Part shown: positions 1 to 10,619 of the stretch, one piece after another
Layout of the letters: each line of letters starts with the position of its first letter
How positions within the stretch are numbered: position 1 is the first letter of the stretch
Assembly (NCBI RefSeq): GCF_000455225.1
Contig: NZ_HF954537.1
Coordinates: forward strand, 100,558 to 164,557
Length of the DNA stretch: 64,000 nt
Source of the DNA: Megasphaera massiliensis
GTDB taxonomy: Bacteria > Bacillota > Negativicutes > Veillonellales > Megasphaeraceae
Reading direction: 5' to 3'
Translations under genes and position numbers: made by a program
The notes under the pieces: generated by a model
Told to the model about the DNA's origin: nothing
Seen by the model: the letters and a program-made list of their open reading frames with translations, nothing else
The model's database searches: none

Positions 1-1
1 C

Positions 2-721
2 GGCGCCGACAAGAAGAAGATGAGTAAGCGCCACGGCGCCACTTCTGTTCAGCAGTACCGCGATATGGGCTATCTGCCTGACGCCCTGGTAAACTTCCTG
101 GCTCTCCTCGGTTGGACGCCGGACAGCGACCAGGAAATCTTCAGCCGCGACGAATTGAACGAACAGTTCTCCCTGAGCCGCGTGGCTAAGAATTCGGCTG
201 TCTTCGATATTGAAAAATTGAACTGGATCAACTTCCATTACATGAAAGAACTCGATGAAGATCAGCTCTATACCTTGTGCCTGCCGCACCTCCAAAAGGC
301 CGGTTATGCCAGTGAAAATCCGGATCAGGCCGAAGCCGATTGGCTGAAAGCTGTCTGTGCCGCCATGCGCGAACACGTCCAGTACGGCGCTCAGATCGTC
401 GATGCCGCCAAGGTTTTCTTCACCGAAGACTATGCCCCGGAAAACGAAGAAACGGCAGCCGTCCTCGCCGAAGAAACAGCCCCGGCCGTCCTGTCCATGT
501 TCCGCGATGAACTGACGGCCCTTGATGAAGTCACGGCCGATACGGTACAGCCCTTGTTCAAAAAGATTCAAAAGGGCCTCAAGGTGAAGGGGAAATTCGT
601 CTACATGCCGATCCGCGTGGCCATTACGGGCGTCATGCACGGTCCCGATTTGAACGTCATCGTCGCCCTCATGGGCCGCGAAAAAGTTTTGAATCGCCTG
701 AGTGCCGTCCTTGATAAATAA
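2..721 (+). CDS. gltX: Glutamyl-tRNA synthetase, C-terminal part (5' truncated by window edge)
   Basis: Class I glutamate-tRNA ligase, which charges tRNA-Glu (or tRNA-Glx) in the cytoplasm. The reading frame is open from base 2 and runs through a KMSKRHG signature coded at about 17-37, the KMSKS-type ATP-binding loop of this family. A C-terminal anticodon-binding helical domain follows, containing a characteristic LLGWTP segment and ending in a VIVALMGREKVLNRL stretch. About half of the enzyme is present; the N-terminal HIGH half lies outside the window. The ATG at 20 is internal and not a start. The gene is followed by the T-box leader of cysS, matching the gltX-cysS neighbourhood common in Firmicutes. 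Confidence 0.95.
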   Translation, partial: GADKKKMSKRHGATSVQQYRDMGYLPDALVNFLALLGWTPDSDQEIFSRDELNEQFSLSRVAKNSAVFDIEKLNWINFHYMKELDEDQLYTLCLPHLQKAGYASENPDQAEADWLKAVCAAMREHVQYGAQIVDAAKVFFTEDYAPENEETAAVLAEETAPAVLSMFRDELTALDEVTADTVQPLFKKIQKGLKVKGKFVYMPIRVAITGVMHGPDLNVIVALMGREKVLNRLSAVLDK

Positions 722-734
722 TAATGATTATATC

Positions 735-763
735 TTGACAGATAAGTGATTATTGGGTACTAT
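735..763 (+). promoter_or_regulatory. SigA-type promoter of the cysS T-box operon
   Basis: TTGACA at 735-740 and TACTAT at 758-763 are separated by exactly 17 bp, just after the gltX stop. Transcription would begin near 770 and give a leader of about 300 nt before cysS. Confidence 0.8.
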
Positions 764-821
764 ATACGTACATATTAATTAATAACATGTATCAAATAGT
801 ATGTTTGAATACGCATCTGCG

Positions 822-1046
822 ATGAGCAAAATGAGTTGCAGTGGCATCCGCCAGAGAGAAAAAGCCGTGGCTGAGAGCTTTTTCAGGTCATAAGACTGCA
901 ACGCTGCCTTTGTGAGCAGGCCGGGTGAATGGAGTAATCCGGTCCGGGTGCGCCCGTTACTGCGCAGTAAAGATTACGGCTGTGCCGTAAAAACAGAGTG
1001 GAACCGCGGGCCACCGTCTCTGTCATAAGGGATGGTGGCTTTTTTG
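822..1046 (+). promoter_or_regulatory. T-box leader (Cys specifier) with intrinsic terminator, upstream of cysS
   Basis: A T-box riboswitch senses uncharged tRNA and controls readthrough into cysS. Visible elements are a GATGAG k-turn-like start at about 821-826, an AGAGAG...GGCTGAGAG stem I region at about 853-877, and the T-box core AGAGTGGAACCGCGGG at 995-1010. A terminator GCCACC (1010-1015) / GGTGGC (1034-1039) is followed by six T. A TGC triplet at 897-899, followed by A as is usual for specifier codons, fits cysteine and the downstream gene. The antiterminator would use the T-box core instead of the GGTGGC arm. Confidence 0.92.
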
Positions 1047-1071
1047 GTTTAATTTTCAGGGGGGTAACAGT

Positions 1072-2513
<1,442 letters not shown>

Positions 2514-2517
<4 letters not shown>

Positions 2518-2999
2518 AATTCAAACAACTCCAAGCCTTAAAAAAACGGGCCTACGAGGCCTTTGCCGAAGGCAAGCGCCTCGATGTCCCTGAAAGCGAT
2601 GCCGCCCGTCTCGATTCCATCAACCTGGCCTTCGTCGGCGACGCTTATTATGCCTTGACCCTTCGCAAGCGCCTGGTGGAAACGGGGATTCCCCAGGTAC
2701 AGGTCCTCCACGGCCTGGCCGCGGAATTCGTGTCGGCTAAGGCCCAGGCCTGGGTCTACCGCCGCCTTCGCGACAGCCTCACAGAAGAAGAAAAAAGCGT
2801 CTGTCAAAGGGCGCGGAACGCCCATACTATGGCGCCTAAAAGTGCTACCGTTGCCGAATACCATGACAGTACGGCCCTTGAAGCATTAGTCGGCTTTTTA
2901 GTCATGGCCGGGCAGGAGGAACGGTTGGCTGAGATCATGGAACAGATTTATGAAGAAACCAAGGCTTACTGCAGCCAAACCAGAGGAGGTAAGGAATGA
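2514..2999 (+). CDS. mrnC: Mini-ribonuclease III
   Basis: Mini-RNase III is a catalytic RNase III domain without the dsRNA-binding domain. In Bacillus it trims the ends of 23S rRNA precursors. This 161-residue protein has the family segment INLAFVGDAYYALTLR at residues 36-51, with acidic residue D43 in the position of the catalytic aspartate, and an internal AKAQA segment. It starts with GTG overlapping the cysS stop, and its own stop overlaps the rlmB ATG. The order cysS-mrnC-rlmB is conserved across Firmicutes and supports the call. Confidence 0.93.
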
Positions 3000-3748
3000 G
3001 CGCGGATACACTGATCATCGGCCGCAACAGCGTCACCGAAGCCTTGAAGGCAGGCCGGTCCATTACCAAGATATACGTCGCGTCGGGCAATGAAACGAAG
3101 CCCTTGCAGCGCATTCGCGATTTGTCAGCCGAGGCGGATATCCTCGTCGAAGAGACGCCGTTAAAGGTCTTGAACCGCCTGGCGCCGGATAACCGTCACC
3201 AAGGCGTCGTGGCCTTTGCCAAAGCCGTTGAATATGCCGACCTCACGGACGTCCTCATCGCCGCCGATGAAAAGGGCAAGGTTCCCTTTTTGGTTCTCCT
3301 CGACGGCCTGGAAGACGTCCACAACGTAGGCGCTATCATCCGGACCGCCGAATGTGCCGGTGCCGATGCCGTCCTCTTGCCGAAACGCCGGTCAGCGCCG
3401 ATCAATGAAACGGTGGGTAAGACGTCGGCCGGGGCCATCGAATACCTGCCGCTGGTGCAGATAGGGAACATTTCCCAGACGCTGAAACAACTCAAAAAAC
3501 GGGGGTTTTGGGTTATCGGCGCCGATATGGAGGGGGAAACCGATTACTTCCACAGCTCTTTGACCGATCCCGTCGTCCTGGTCATCGGAAGTGAAGGACG
3601 GGGGATTTCTCATTTGGTCAAGGAGACCTGTGACGTCCTGGTCCAAATTCCCATGTTTGGCCACGTCAATTCTTTAAACGCCTCCGTAGCAGCGGCACTG
3701 CTCATGTATGAAGTCGTGCGCCAGCGTCAGGCGAATACCATCAAATAA
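2996..3748 (+). CDS. rlmB: 23S rRNA (guanosine-2'-O-)-methyltransferase, SpoU/TrmH family
   Basis: SpoU-family knotted (SPOUT) methyltransferase that places a 2'-O-methyl group on a guanosine of 23S rRNA, using S-adenosylmethionine. The 250-residue protein has an N-terminal substrate-binding domain (about 1-75). The three family motifs are visible in order: LDGLEDVHNVGAIIRTAE, LVIGSEGRGIS, and IPMFGHVNSLNASVAAALLMYE. The start ATG overlaps the mrnC stop (ATGA), so translation is coupled. The conserved cysS-mrnC-rlmB context favours RlmB over other SpoU paralogues. Confidence 0.93.
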   Translation: MSADTLIIGRNSVTEALKAGRSITKIYVASGNETKPLQRIRDLSAEADILVEETPLKVLNRLAPDNRHQGVVAFAKAVEYADLTDVLIAADEKGKVPFLVLLDGLEDVHNVGAIIRTAECAGADAVLLPKRRSAPINETVGKTSAGAIEYLPLVQIGNISQTLKQLKKRGFWVIGADMEGETDYFHSSLTDPVVLVIGSEGRGISHLVKETCDVLVQIPMFGHVNSLNASVAAALLMYEVVRQRQANTIK

Positions 3749-3762
3749 GTGAGGTGACGATA

Positions 3763-4470
3763 ATGCAGGCAGCGTCTCATGAAACTGAAAAAAATGACCG
3801 CTTTGCAGGCATGAGTGATGAAGAAATCGTCAGGATTGCCCAGTCCGAAAAGGACGGGCAGGCTACCGATTATATCGTCCACAAGTACCGTAACTTTGTA
3901 AAATCGAAGGCTCGCGCCTACTTTCTTGTCGGTGCCGACCGGGATGACATCATCCAGGAAGGAATGATCGGCCTTTATAAGGCGACGCGGGATTTTCGCG
4001 GTGATAAATTGTCGTCCTTTCGGGCCTTTGCCGAACTATGCATTACCCGGCAGATCATTACGGCCATTAAGACGGCGACGCGGCAGAAACACATACCTCT
4101 CAATTCTTACGTATCCCTCAATAAGCCCATCTATGATGAAGATTCCGACCGGACCCTTCAGGATATCTTGTCGGGCATTCGCGTCAGCGACCCGGAAGAG
4201 CTCATCATCGGACGGGAAGAATTCAACGACATTGAGATGAAGATGAACGAAATCCTCAGTGATCTGGAATGGAACGTCTTGACGGCCTATTTAGACGGGA
4301 AATCGTATAATGAAATGTCACGGGAACTCCATCGCCACGTAAAATCCATCGATAATGCCCTCCAACGGGTCAAACGCAAGTTGGAACACTATCTGGAAAC
4401 ACGCAATGAAGAAGAAACAGAAAAGATTGAGAAAGAGCCGAAATCAACTATTGATAGAAAGGCTAAATAA
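3763..4470 (+). CDS. sigH: RNA polymerase sigma factor SigH-like (sigma-70 family)
   Basis: Alternative sigma factor of the SigH/Spo0H type, 235 residues. Region 2 is well preserved (DIIQEGMIGLYKATRDF, then AFAELCITRQIITAIKTATRQKH), followed by a region 4 helix-turn-helix near the C terminus (LDGKSYNEMSRELHRHVKSIDNALQRVKRKL). I chose ATG 3763 because GAGGTG at 3751-3756 is a ribosome binding site six bases upstream; a GTG at 3754 would overlap that site. The gene follows rlmB by 14 bases, the same place as in Bacillus. SigH directs early sporulation or competence in other Firmicutes. Whether this organism sporulates cannot be seen here. Confidence 0.9.
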   Translation: MQAASHETEKNDRFAGMSDEEIVRIAQSEKDGQATDYIVHKYRNFVKSKARAYFLVGADRDDIIQEGMIGLYKATRDFRGDKLSSFRAFAELCITRQIITAIKTATRQKHIPLNSYVSLNKPIYDEDSDRTLQDILSGIRVSDPEELIIGREEFNDIEMKMNEILSDLEWNVLTAYLDGKSYNEMSRELHRHVKSIDNALQRVKRKLEHYLETRNEEETEKIEKEPKSTIDRKAK

Positions 4471-4479
4471 GTGTACAAT
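4451..4479 (+). promoter_or_regulatory. SigA-type promoter for secG
   Basis: TTGATA at 4451-4456 and TACAAT at 4474-4479 have a 17 bp spacer. The promoter overlaps the 3' end of sigH, so secG can be transcribed independently of the sigH operon. Confidence 0.7.
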
Positions 4480-4514
4480 AATACTGTTAGCGTCATTGTG
4501 TGAGGAGGATTAAC

Positions 4515-4751
4515 GTGATCACTGCATTAGAAATCATCGTTGTCATTTTGGCACTGCTCATCATCGGTGTTGTCGTAGCGCAGAAGAGCAAGACCCAGGG
4601 GATGGGTGCAGGCTTTGGCGGCGGTGCCGACGACTTGTTTGGCAGTCGTGCCCGCGGCATGGATGCCTTGCTTTCCAAAATGACTATCATCTTATCGGTA
4701 TTGTTTGCCGTCTGTACCTTCGTGTTGGGCAGATTGATGCATACCTTTTAA
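4515..4751 (+). CDS. secG: Preprotein translocase subunit SecG
   Basis: Small non-essential subunit of the SecYEG channel in the inner membrane. The 78-residue protein has two hydrophobic segments (about residues 3-22 and 54-72). They flank a glycine-rich loop, GMGAGFGGGADDLFGSRARG, typical of SecG. The GTG at 4515 is chosen because AGGAGG at 4503-4508 lies six bases upstream; the in-frame GTG at 4500 overlaps this site. secG precedes rnr and smpB, a neighbourhood found in many Firmicutes. Confidence 0.93.
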   Translation: MITALEIIVVILALLIIGVVVAQKSKTQGMGAGFGGGADDLFGSRARGMDALLSKMTIILSVLFAVCTFVLGRLMHTF

Positions 4752-4764
4752 TGAAACTAATGAG

Positions 4765-4793
4765 GGCTGTCGCATATGCGGCGGCTCTTTTTT
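4765..4793 (+). terminator. Intrinsic terminator after secG
   Basis: A 9-bp stem GGCTGTCGC (4765-4773) / GCGGCGGCT (4778-4786), containing G-U pairs and an ATAT loop, is followed by six T at 4788-4793. It lies between secG and rnr. No good promoter for rnr is obvious, so it may be leaky. Confidence 0.75.
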
Positions 4794-4820
4794 ATAAGCG
4801 GACATGTCGGGAGGAGCACT

Positions 4821-7166
4821 ATGGATTTAAAGCTGGCTCATGATATAATAAATATATGTACTGCCATGGCCCCCGAAGGGGCGACCGTCGAAGACTGTGC
4901 CGAACAGCTCGGCATTGCCGGTGCGAGACTGGCTGACGTATTTGAAACATTTGATGAATTGGTGAGGAGTGAGAAGCTCATGAGAATTACAGGCGATCGA
5001 TATATTGCTGCCAAAACGCCGCAGGAAATTACCGGTATCTATAAGGGATACACGCCGACCTTTGGTTTTGTCATCAGCGAAGATCTGACGGAGGACGTCT
5101 ATATTTCCGAGCAGAACCGCAACACGGCCATGAATAACGACAAGGTCACGGTCCGTATCATCCATGCCGGGAACGGCCGCCACAAGCAGGAAGGGGAAAT
5201 CATTTCCATCGTCGAACGAGCTAACCAGACCTTAGTCGGTACCTTCCAATTGGAAAAACACAGCGCTTTTGTAAAGCCTGATGATGAACGGATTCGTGAA
5301 GATATCTACATTCCTCTCGATAAAACGGGCAATGCCCGCAGCAGTGCCCGCGTCTTGGTGACGATTACCAAATGGCCGACACGGAATCGCAAGGCCGAAG
5401 GGGAAGTGACGGAAGTTCTCGGCTATAACGGCGACCGCGACCTCGACATCAAGGTTATCATGGCCCGCCACGGCCTGCCTTTTGCCTTTCCGGAAGAGGT
5501 AACGGCCGAAGCCGATGCCATCGACCAGACCGTCGTCCTCGAAGACGGCCGCCGCGACTACCGCGACCGTCAGCTCATTACGATTGACAGTGAAGATGCT
5601 AAAGACCTTGATGATGCCATCGACGTCGTAAAACTGCCCAACGGCCATTTCCGCCTGGGCGTCTACATTGCCGATGTCAGCTACTATGTCCGTCCTCACT
5701 CGGCCATCGATGAAGAAGCCTATAATCGGGGCACCAGTGTCTACCTCGTCGACCGGGTCATCCCCATGCTGCCTGAAGTCCTGTCCAACGGTATTTGCAG
5801 CCTCAACGCCGGGGAAGACCGCTATTCCATGACCTGTGTCATGGAAATCGATGATAAGGGCAAGGTCGTCAAATCCGACATCGGACCGGCTGTCATCCGC
5901 GTCAAGCGCCGCTGTAACTACGTCGAAGTCCGAAAAGCCCTGGTCGACGGCATCATCCCTGAGGATTTGCAGCCCTTCATGCCCATGCTTCGGGATTTGC
6001 AGGAACTGTCGGCAATCTTAAAGAATATGCGCCTTCGCCGCGGGGCCATCGACTTTGATTTCCCGGAATACAAGGTCATCCTCGACCCGGAAGGCGTACC
6101 CCTTCGCTTAGAAAAACGGGAACGGACCCTGGCCGAACAGATCGTCGAAGAAAGCATGCTCATTGCCAATGAAACCGTCTCTTGCTATCTCCGCGACAGC
6201 GATAACCCGTCGGTGTACCGAATCCATGAAATTCCCGAACCGGAACGGCTGGATATGATGCGTACCGTCCTGTCGAGCTTCAACCTGCCCGTACCCGATT
6301 CGGAACACGTCAAACCGGCTGATTTCCAAAAACTGCTGGAAAGTACCAAGGGTACCGATGAAGCCGCCGTCGTTCAGACCATCGCCCTGCGCTCCATGCA
6401 GCAGGCCCGGTACGCTACGGCCAACGCCGGCCATTTCGGTCTGGCCTCGGATTGCTATACCCACTTTACGTCGCCGATCCGCCGCTACCCGGACCTCATG
6501 GTCCACCGCCTCATTCGCCAGTATCAGCGCCGCGGCAAACTGCGGGAAGAAGAAGCGCAGCAGTCCTTGTCCTTCCACACCATGGCCGCCAATCAGGCCA
6601 GCTCGCGGGAACGCATTGCCGTCGAAGCCGAACGGGAAACGGACGACCTCAAGAAATGCCAGTACATGCTGCCCTTCATCGGCCAGCCTTTCGAAGCCCA
6701 TGTCACAGGGATCACGTCCTTTGGTCTCTTTGTAGGCCTCGAAAACGGTATCGAAGGTTTGATCCACATTTCCCTGTTGACCGATGATGCCTACGAATTC
6801 GACGAAACGTCTTATACGCTTCGAGGTCAGTTCGGCGGCAAGATTTATCGTCTCGGCGACGCCATGGAAGTCACCTTGGCTCAGGTCAACGTCGAAAAAG
6901 GAGAAATCGACTTCGTTCCCGGCCGTTATGAATCGCTGGAAGACGTCCAAAAGTTGATGGCCGCCAGTAGTGAACGGCGCCATAAACGAAAGAGCAGCGA
7001 CAACAAGGAAGGCAAGACCAAGCGCAATTGGTTCGCCGGCGCAGGCGGCTCGAAGAAAGATAAAAAGAAGGATAAGAAAATCCGCAAGGATAAGAAGAAC
7101 AGCCGTAAAAACGACCGCAAAGGCAAGAATACCAAAGTGCGCCGCAATAAAAAGAGTAAGAAGTAG
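4821..7166 (+). CDS. rnr: Ribonuclease R
   Basis: Processive 3'-5' exoribonuclease of the RNB (RNase II/R) family that degrades structured RNA and takes part in trans-translation quality control. The 781-residue protein has an N-terminal winged-helix region, cold-shock OB domains, and the RNB domain with catalytic acidic residues D256, D262, D264 and D265 (DSEDAKDLDDA). A C-terminal S1 domain (FEAHVTGITSFGLFVGLENG) is followed by a very basic Lys/Arg tail of about 60 residues typical of RNase R. ATG 4821 follows GGGAGGAG. An upstream ATG at 4776 sits inside the preceding terminator and is not used here. smpB follows 12 bases later. Confidence 0.96.
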   Translation: MDLKLAHDIINICTAMAPEGATVEDCAEQLGIAGARLADVFETFDELVRSEKLMRITGDRYIAAKTPQEITGIYKGYTPTFGFVISEDLTEDVYISEQNRNTAMNNDKVTVRIIHAGNGRHKQEGEIISIVERANQTLVGTFQLEKHSAFVKPDDERIREDIYIPLDKTGNARSSARVLVTITKWPTRNRKAEGEVTEVLGYNGDRDLDIKVIMARHGLPFAFPEEVTAEADAIDQTVVLEDGRRDYRDRQLITIDSEDAKDLDDAIDVVKLPNGHFRLGVYIADVSYYVRPHSAIDEEAYNRGTSVYLVDRVIPMLPEVLSNGICSLNAGEDRYSMTCVMEIDDKGKVVKSDIGPAVIRVKRRCNYVEVRKALVDGIIPEDLQPFMPMLRDLQELSAILKNMRLRRGAIDFDFPEYKVILDPEGVPLRLEKRERTLAEQIVEESMLIANETVSCYLRDSDNPSVYRIHEIPEPERLDMMRTVLSSFNLPVPDSEHVKPADFQKLLESTKGTDEAAVVQTIALRSMQQARYATANAGHFGLASDCYTHFTSPIRRYPDLMVHRLIRQYQRRGKLREEEAQQSLSFHTMAANQASSRERIAVEAERETDDLKKCQYMLPFIGQPFEAHVTGITSFGLFVGLENGIEGLIHISLLTDDAYEFDETSYTLRGQFGGKIYRLGDAMEVTLAQVNVEKGEIDFVPGRYESLEDVQKLMAASSERRHKRKSSDNKEGKTKRNWFAGAGGSKKDKKKDKKIRKDKKNSRKNDRKGKNTKVRRNKKSKK

Positions 7167-7178
7167 GAGGAATCACTA

Positions 7179-7652
7179 GTGTCAACATCACCGACTAAAG
7201 GTGTGAAATATATTTCAGATAACCGCAAGGCCCGTCACGATTATTTTATTCATGAAACGTATGAAGCCGGCATCGCCCTGACCGGTACAGAAGTCAAATC
7301 CCTGCGCCAGGGCAAGGTCAACTTGAAAGACAGCTTCTGCCGCATTGAAAACGGCGAAGTCCTGCTCTTAGGGATGCATATCAGCCCGTACGAACAGGGA
7401 AATCGCTTTAACCATGACCTGCTGCGGACGCGCAAGCTCTTGCTCCACAAGTATGAAATCATAAAATTATTGGGCAAGATTCAGGAAAAAGGCTATACCC
7501 TCATTCCCCTCAATCTCTATTTTAAGAAGGGGAAAGTCAAGGTAACCGTGGCCTTAGCGACAGGGAAGAAACTGTACGATAAACGCCAGGCCTTGGCTGA
7601 AAAAGAAGCCAAACGCGATATTGAACGCCGTATGAAAAACAGAAATTACTAA
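7179..7652 (+). CDS. smpB: SsrA-binding protein SmpB
   Basis: SmpB binds tmRNA and delivers it to stalled ribosomes for trans-translation. The 157-residue length is usual. The family signature near the N terminus is clear ([20 protein letters not shown], then [20 protein letters not shown]), and a basic C-terminal tail ends in RRMKNRNY. The GTG start is eight bases after AGGAGG. It is placed directly after rnr, whose product acts in the same rescue pathway. The ssrA gene itself is not seen nearby. Confidence 0.97.
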   Translation: MSTSPTKGVKYISDNRKARHDYFIHETYEAGIALTGTEVKSLRQGKVNLKDSFCRIENGEVLLLGMHISPYEQGNRFNHDLLRTRKLLLHKYEIIKLLGKIQEKGYTLIPLNLYFKKGKVKVTVALATGKKLYDKRQALAEKEAKRDIERRMKNRNY

Positions 7653-7670
7653 AGATAGGAGTATTACGTT

Positions 7671-8000
7671 ATGAATTCAGAAGATCCCAAAATTCTCTCG
7701 GATCACGAACGAGACAACTTCAGCGGACCGACCATTGATGAAGACGGTACGGTCCACGACCAGCAGTCCCTTTATGAAGAACGGCTGCGGGAACAGCAGA
7801 ACGCGCAGCAGCAGCGAATCCATATCGTGACCAGCGGTCTGTCATGGCGCGTAAAATTAGCCATCGGCGTCATCGTCTTCTGCGTCGTCGCCGTCATCAT
7901 CGGTGCCTTGGGACTCATCGTCATGGCCATGCCTTATCTGCTCGGCATCTTTGTCATCTACTGCCTGTACAGCATCCTGAGCTCCATCCTGCACCGCTAG
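7671..8000 (+). CDS. Small membrane protein of unknown function
   Basis: I do not recognise this 109-residue protein. The first 60 residues are hydrophilic and acidic with a glutamine-rich patch (REQQNAQQQR). Two closely spaced hydrophobic segments follow at about 64-85 and 88-105, suggesting a hairpin in the membrane with the long N-terminal part in the cytoplasm. It starts with ATG after GATAGGAG, 18 bases after smpB and 31 bases before polA, so it probably belongs to the same transcript. No enzymatic motif is visible. Confidence 0.75.
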   Translation: MNSEDPKILSDHERDNFSGPTIDEDGTVHDQQSLYEERLREQQNAQQQRIHIVTSGLSWRVKLAIGVIVFCVVAVIIGALGLIVMAMPYLLGIFVIYCLYSILSSILHR

Positions 8001-8031
8001 ACTATATATTAAAGAAAGGGCCAATTAGAGT

Positions 8032-10611
8032 ATGAAAGAGAATATCGTCATCATCGACGGCAGCAGCCTGCTCTATCGGGCTTTTTTTGCCATTCCCCAT
8101 CTGAGTGATCCTCAGGGACGTCCGACCAATGCCGTCTATGGTTTTTTGAATATGTTATTGAAGCTCTACAGCGAACTCGATCCGCAGTACGTCGCCGTCG
8201 CCTTCGACAAGGGAAAGTACACCTTCCGCAACGACTTGTATGACGGCTATAAGGCGACCCGTAAGGAAGCGCCCGACGACCTGCGCCCTCAGTTCGCCTT
8301 GATCCGCGAAGTCCTCGACTGCCTGGGTATCTCCGTCCTCGAACAGGAAGGCTATGAAGGGGATGACATCATCGGTACCCTTGCGAAAAACATGGCCGCT
8401 GAAGGCTATGCCGTCGACGTCGTTACCGGTGACCGCGATGCCCTCCAGTTAGTCACTGACGACGTTACAGTCTATCTGACCAAGAAGGGCATTACCCAGA
8501 TGCTGGCTGTCACGCCGGCCGTTATGGAAGCAGAATACGGCTATACGCCGGCTCAGGTCATCGAAATGAAGGCCCTCATGGGCGATACGGCCGACAACAT
8601 TCCCGGTGTCCCTGGTGTCGGCGAAAAAACGGCCTTGAAGCTCATCTCCCAATTCAGCAGCGTCGCCGGCGTCTATGAACACCTCGACGAGGTGAAAGGG
8701 AAGAAGCTTCAGGAAAAATTGGCCGACAATAAGGATAAGGCCCTCTTGTCCAAAGATTTGGCGACCATTCGCTGCGACCTCGACCTGACCTATACCATCG
8801 ACCAGTTCCAGCCCCAGCCTCGTCAGGCTGACGTAGCTGAACTCTTTAAAAGCCTGGGCTTCCGCAATCTCTTGGAACGTTTTGCCGCCTTTGACCGCTT
8901 TTCTCACCTCAGCACAGGAACGGAGTCCGAAGAAGCTGCAGTCACGGCCGTCGATGCGCCGCCGACTGAAAGCTTGAAGGGGAAAATCGTTGCCGTAGCC
9001 GCCGAATTTGACGATCATCAGCCCGTTCCGGGGATTACGGGCCTTGCCATGGCGACGGAAGAGGGGGCTTTTACCGTGCCTCAGGGGGACTATGCAGCCT
9101 ACCTCACCGTGTTGCCGGAAGCTAAAGCCGTCATTACGGCTGATGGAAAAAATCTCATCAAGGCCGTTTCCGCCGTGACTTCGGGTCGACTGCCTTTAAA
9201 GGACATCATCCTGGCAGCCTACCTTTTGGATCCGACGCGGACGTCTTACGGCCTGACCTATATTTCAGAAACCTTCGACGTCAGCCTTCAGGAACCGGCT
9301 GGTGACGATGTGCAGCGGCTGGTCAGTGATGCCGCCTTTGCCCTTGCCGTTTGGCCGAAAGTTGAAGCACAACTGAAAGAAGGGAATCTGACCGACCTCT
9401 ACGATTCCATCGAAGAACCTCTGGTCCGTACCCTGGCAGTCATGGAAATGAACGGCTTTACTGTCGATACGGAACGGCTCATGGCTATGAAGAGCGAGTT
9501 ATCGACCCAGGCCGATGCCTTGGAAGAAGCTATTTACGACGACGCCGGCGAAACGTTTAACATCAGCTCACCGAAACAGCTCGGCGTCATCCTCTTTGAA
9601 AAATTGAAGCTGCCGGTCATTAAAAAGACCAAGACCGGTTATTCTACGGACAGTTCCGTCCTCGATGCCCTTTTAGATAAGCATCCCATGATTGATAAGA
9701 TCCTCCGCTTCCGGGCCTTGAAGAAGCTCATCTCGACCTATCTCGACGGGCTGGAACCGCTCATTTCTTCGGAAACAGGACGTATCCATACCCATTTCAA
9801 CCAAATGGTGACGGCAACGGGCCGTCTCAGCAGTTCCGATCCCAACTTGCAGAATATCCCCATCCGGACTGAACAGGGCCGCAAGATACGGTCCATCTTC
9901 ATTCCCGGCAAGGGCTATGACTATATCGTATCGGGCGACTACTCGCAGATTGAGCTGCGCCTTTTGGCTCATCTCTCTCAGGACCCGACCATGATCGACG
10001 GCTTCCAAAAAGGGCAGGATATCCACCGCCGGACGGCATCGGAAGTTTTCGGCATTCCCTGGGACGAAGTTACGCCGGAAGAACGGTCTCACGCCAAGGC
10101 CGTCAACTTCGGCATCATTTACGGCATCAGTGACTTCGGTCTGGCCCGCAACATTTCCATTTCCCGTCAGAAAGCCAAGGATTATATCGATTCCTACTTT
10201 GCTCGCTACAGCACGATTCACGCCTATATGAACGGCCTCATCGAGTCGGCTAAACAGAGCGGCATGGCCGTCACCATGTTCGGCCGCCGCCGGGCCCTGC
10301 CGGACATCAACAGTAAGAATTTCACGCGCCGTTCCTTTGCCGAACGGACGGCCATGAATACGCCTATCCAGGGCAGTGCCGCCGATATCATCAAGTTGGC
10401 TATGAACGCCGTTCAAGATGAGCTGGAAAAGCGGAAGCTGAAAAGCAAGCTCTTGGTCCAGGTTCATGACGAACTGGTCTTAGAAGTGCCGGCTGCCGAA
10501 AAAGAGGAAATCGAAAAACTCTTAAAAGATACGATGGAACACATCGTCGACCTTTCCGTTCCCCTCGTCGTAGACATTCACAGCGGCGCCAACTGGGAAG
10601 AAGCGAAGTAG
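8032..10611 (+). CDS. polA: DNA polymerase I
   Basis: Family A DNA polymerase for Okazaki fragment processing and repair, 859 residues. An N-terminal 5'-3' exonuclease domain (about 1-290) carries VAFDKGKYTFRND, GYEGDDIIGTLA and MGDTADNIPGVPGVG. The polymerase domain has motif A (DYSQIELRLLAHL), motif B (RSHAKAVNFGIIYG) and motif C (QVHDELVLEVP). The middle 3'-5' exonuclease-like region (about 300-470) lacks recognisable DxE and other carboxylate motifs, so proofreading is probably absent, as in Bacillus and Thermus. The start ATG follows AAAGAAAGGG. mutM begins eight bases downstream, forming a repair pair. Confidence 0.97.
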   Translation: MKENIVIIDGSSLLYRAFFAIPHLSDPQGRPTNAVYGFLNMLLKLYSELDPQYVAVAFDKGKYTFRNDLYDGYKATRKEAPDDLRPQFALIREVLDCLGISVLEQEGYEGDDIIGTLAKNMAAEGYAVDVVTGDRDALQLVTDDVTVYLTKKGITQMLAVTPAVMEAEYGYTPAQVIEMKALMGDTADNIPGVPGVGEKTALKLISQFSSVAGVYEHLDEVKGKKLQEKLADNKDKALLSKDLATIRCDLDLTYTIDQFQPQPRQADVAELFKSLGFRNLLERFAAFDRFSHLSTGTESEEAAVTAVDAPPTESLKGKIVAVAAEFDDHQPVPGITGLAMATEEGAFTVPQGDYAAYLTVLPEAKAVITADGKNLIKAVSAVTSGRLPLKDIILAAYLLDPTRTSYGLTYISETFDVSLQEPAGDDVQRLVSDAAFALAVWPKVEAQLKEGNLTDLYDSIEEPLVRTLAVMEMNGFTVDTERLMAMKSELSTQADALEEAIYDDAGETFNISSPKQLGVILFEKLKLPVIKKTKTGYSTDSSVLDALLDKHPMIDKILRFRALKKLISTYLDGLEPLISSETGRIHTHFNQMVTATGRLSSSDPNLQNIPIRTEQGRKIRSIFIPGKGYDYIVSGDYSQIELRLLAHLSQDPTMIDGFQKGQDIHRRTASEVFGIPWDEVTPEERSHAKAVNFGIIYGISDFGLARNISISRQKAKDYIDSYFARYSTIHAYMNGLIESAKQSGMAVTMFGRRRALPDINSKNFTRRSFAERTAMNTPIQGSAADIIKLAMNAVQDELEKRKLKSKLLVQVHDELVLEVPAAEKEEIEKLLKDTMEHIVDLSVPLVVDIHSGANWEEAK

Positions 10612-10619
10612 GTGAGTTT

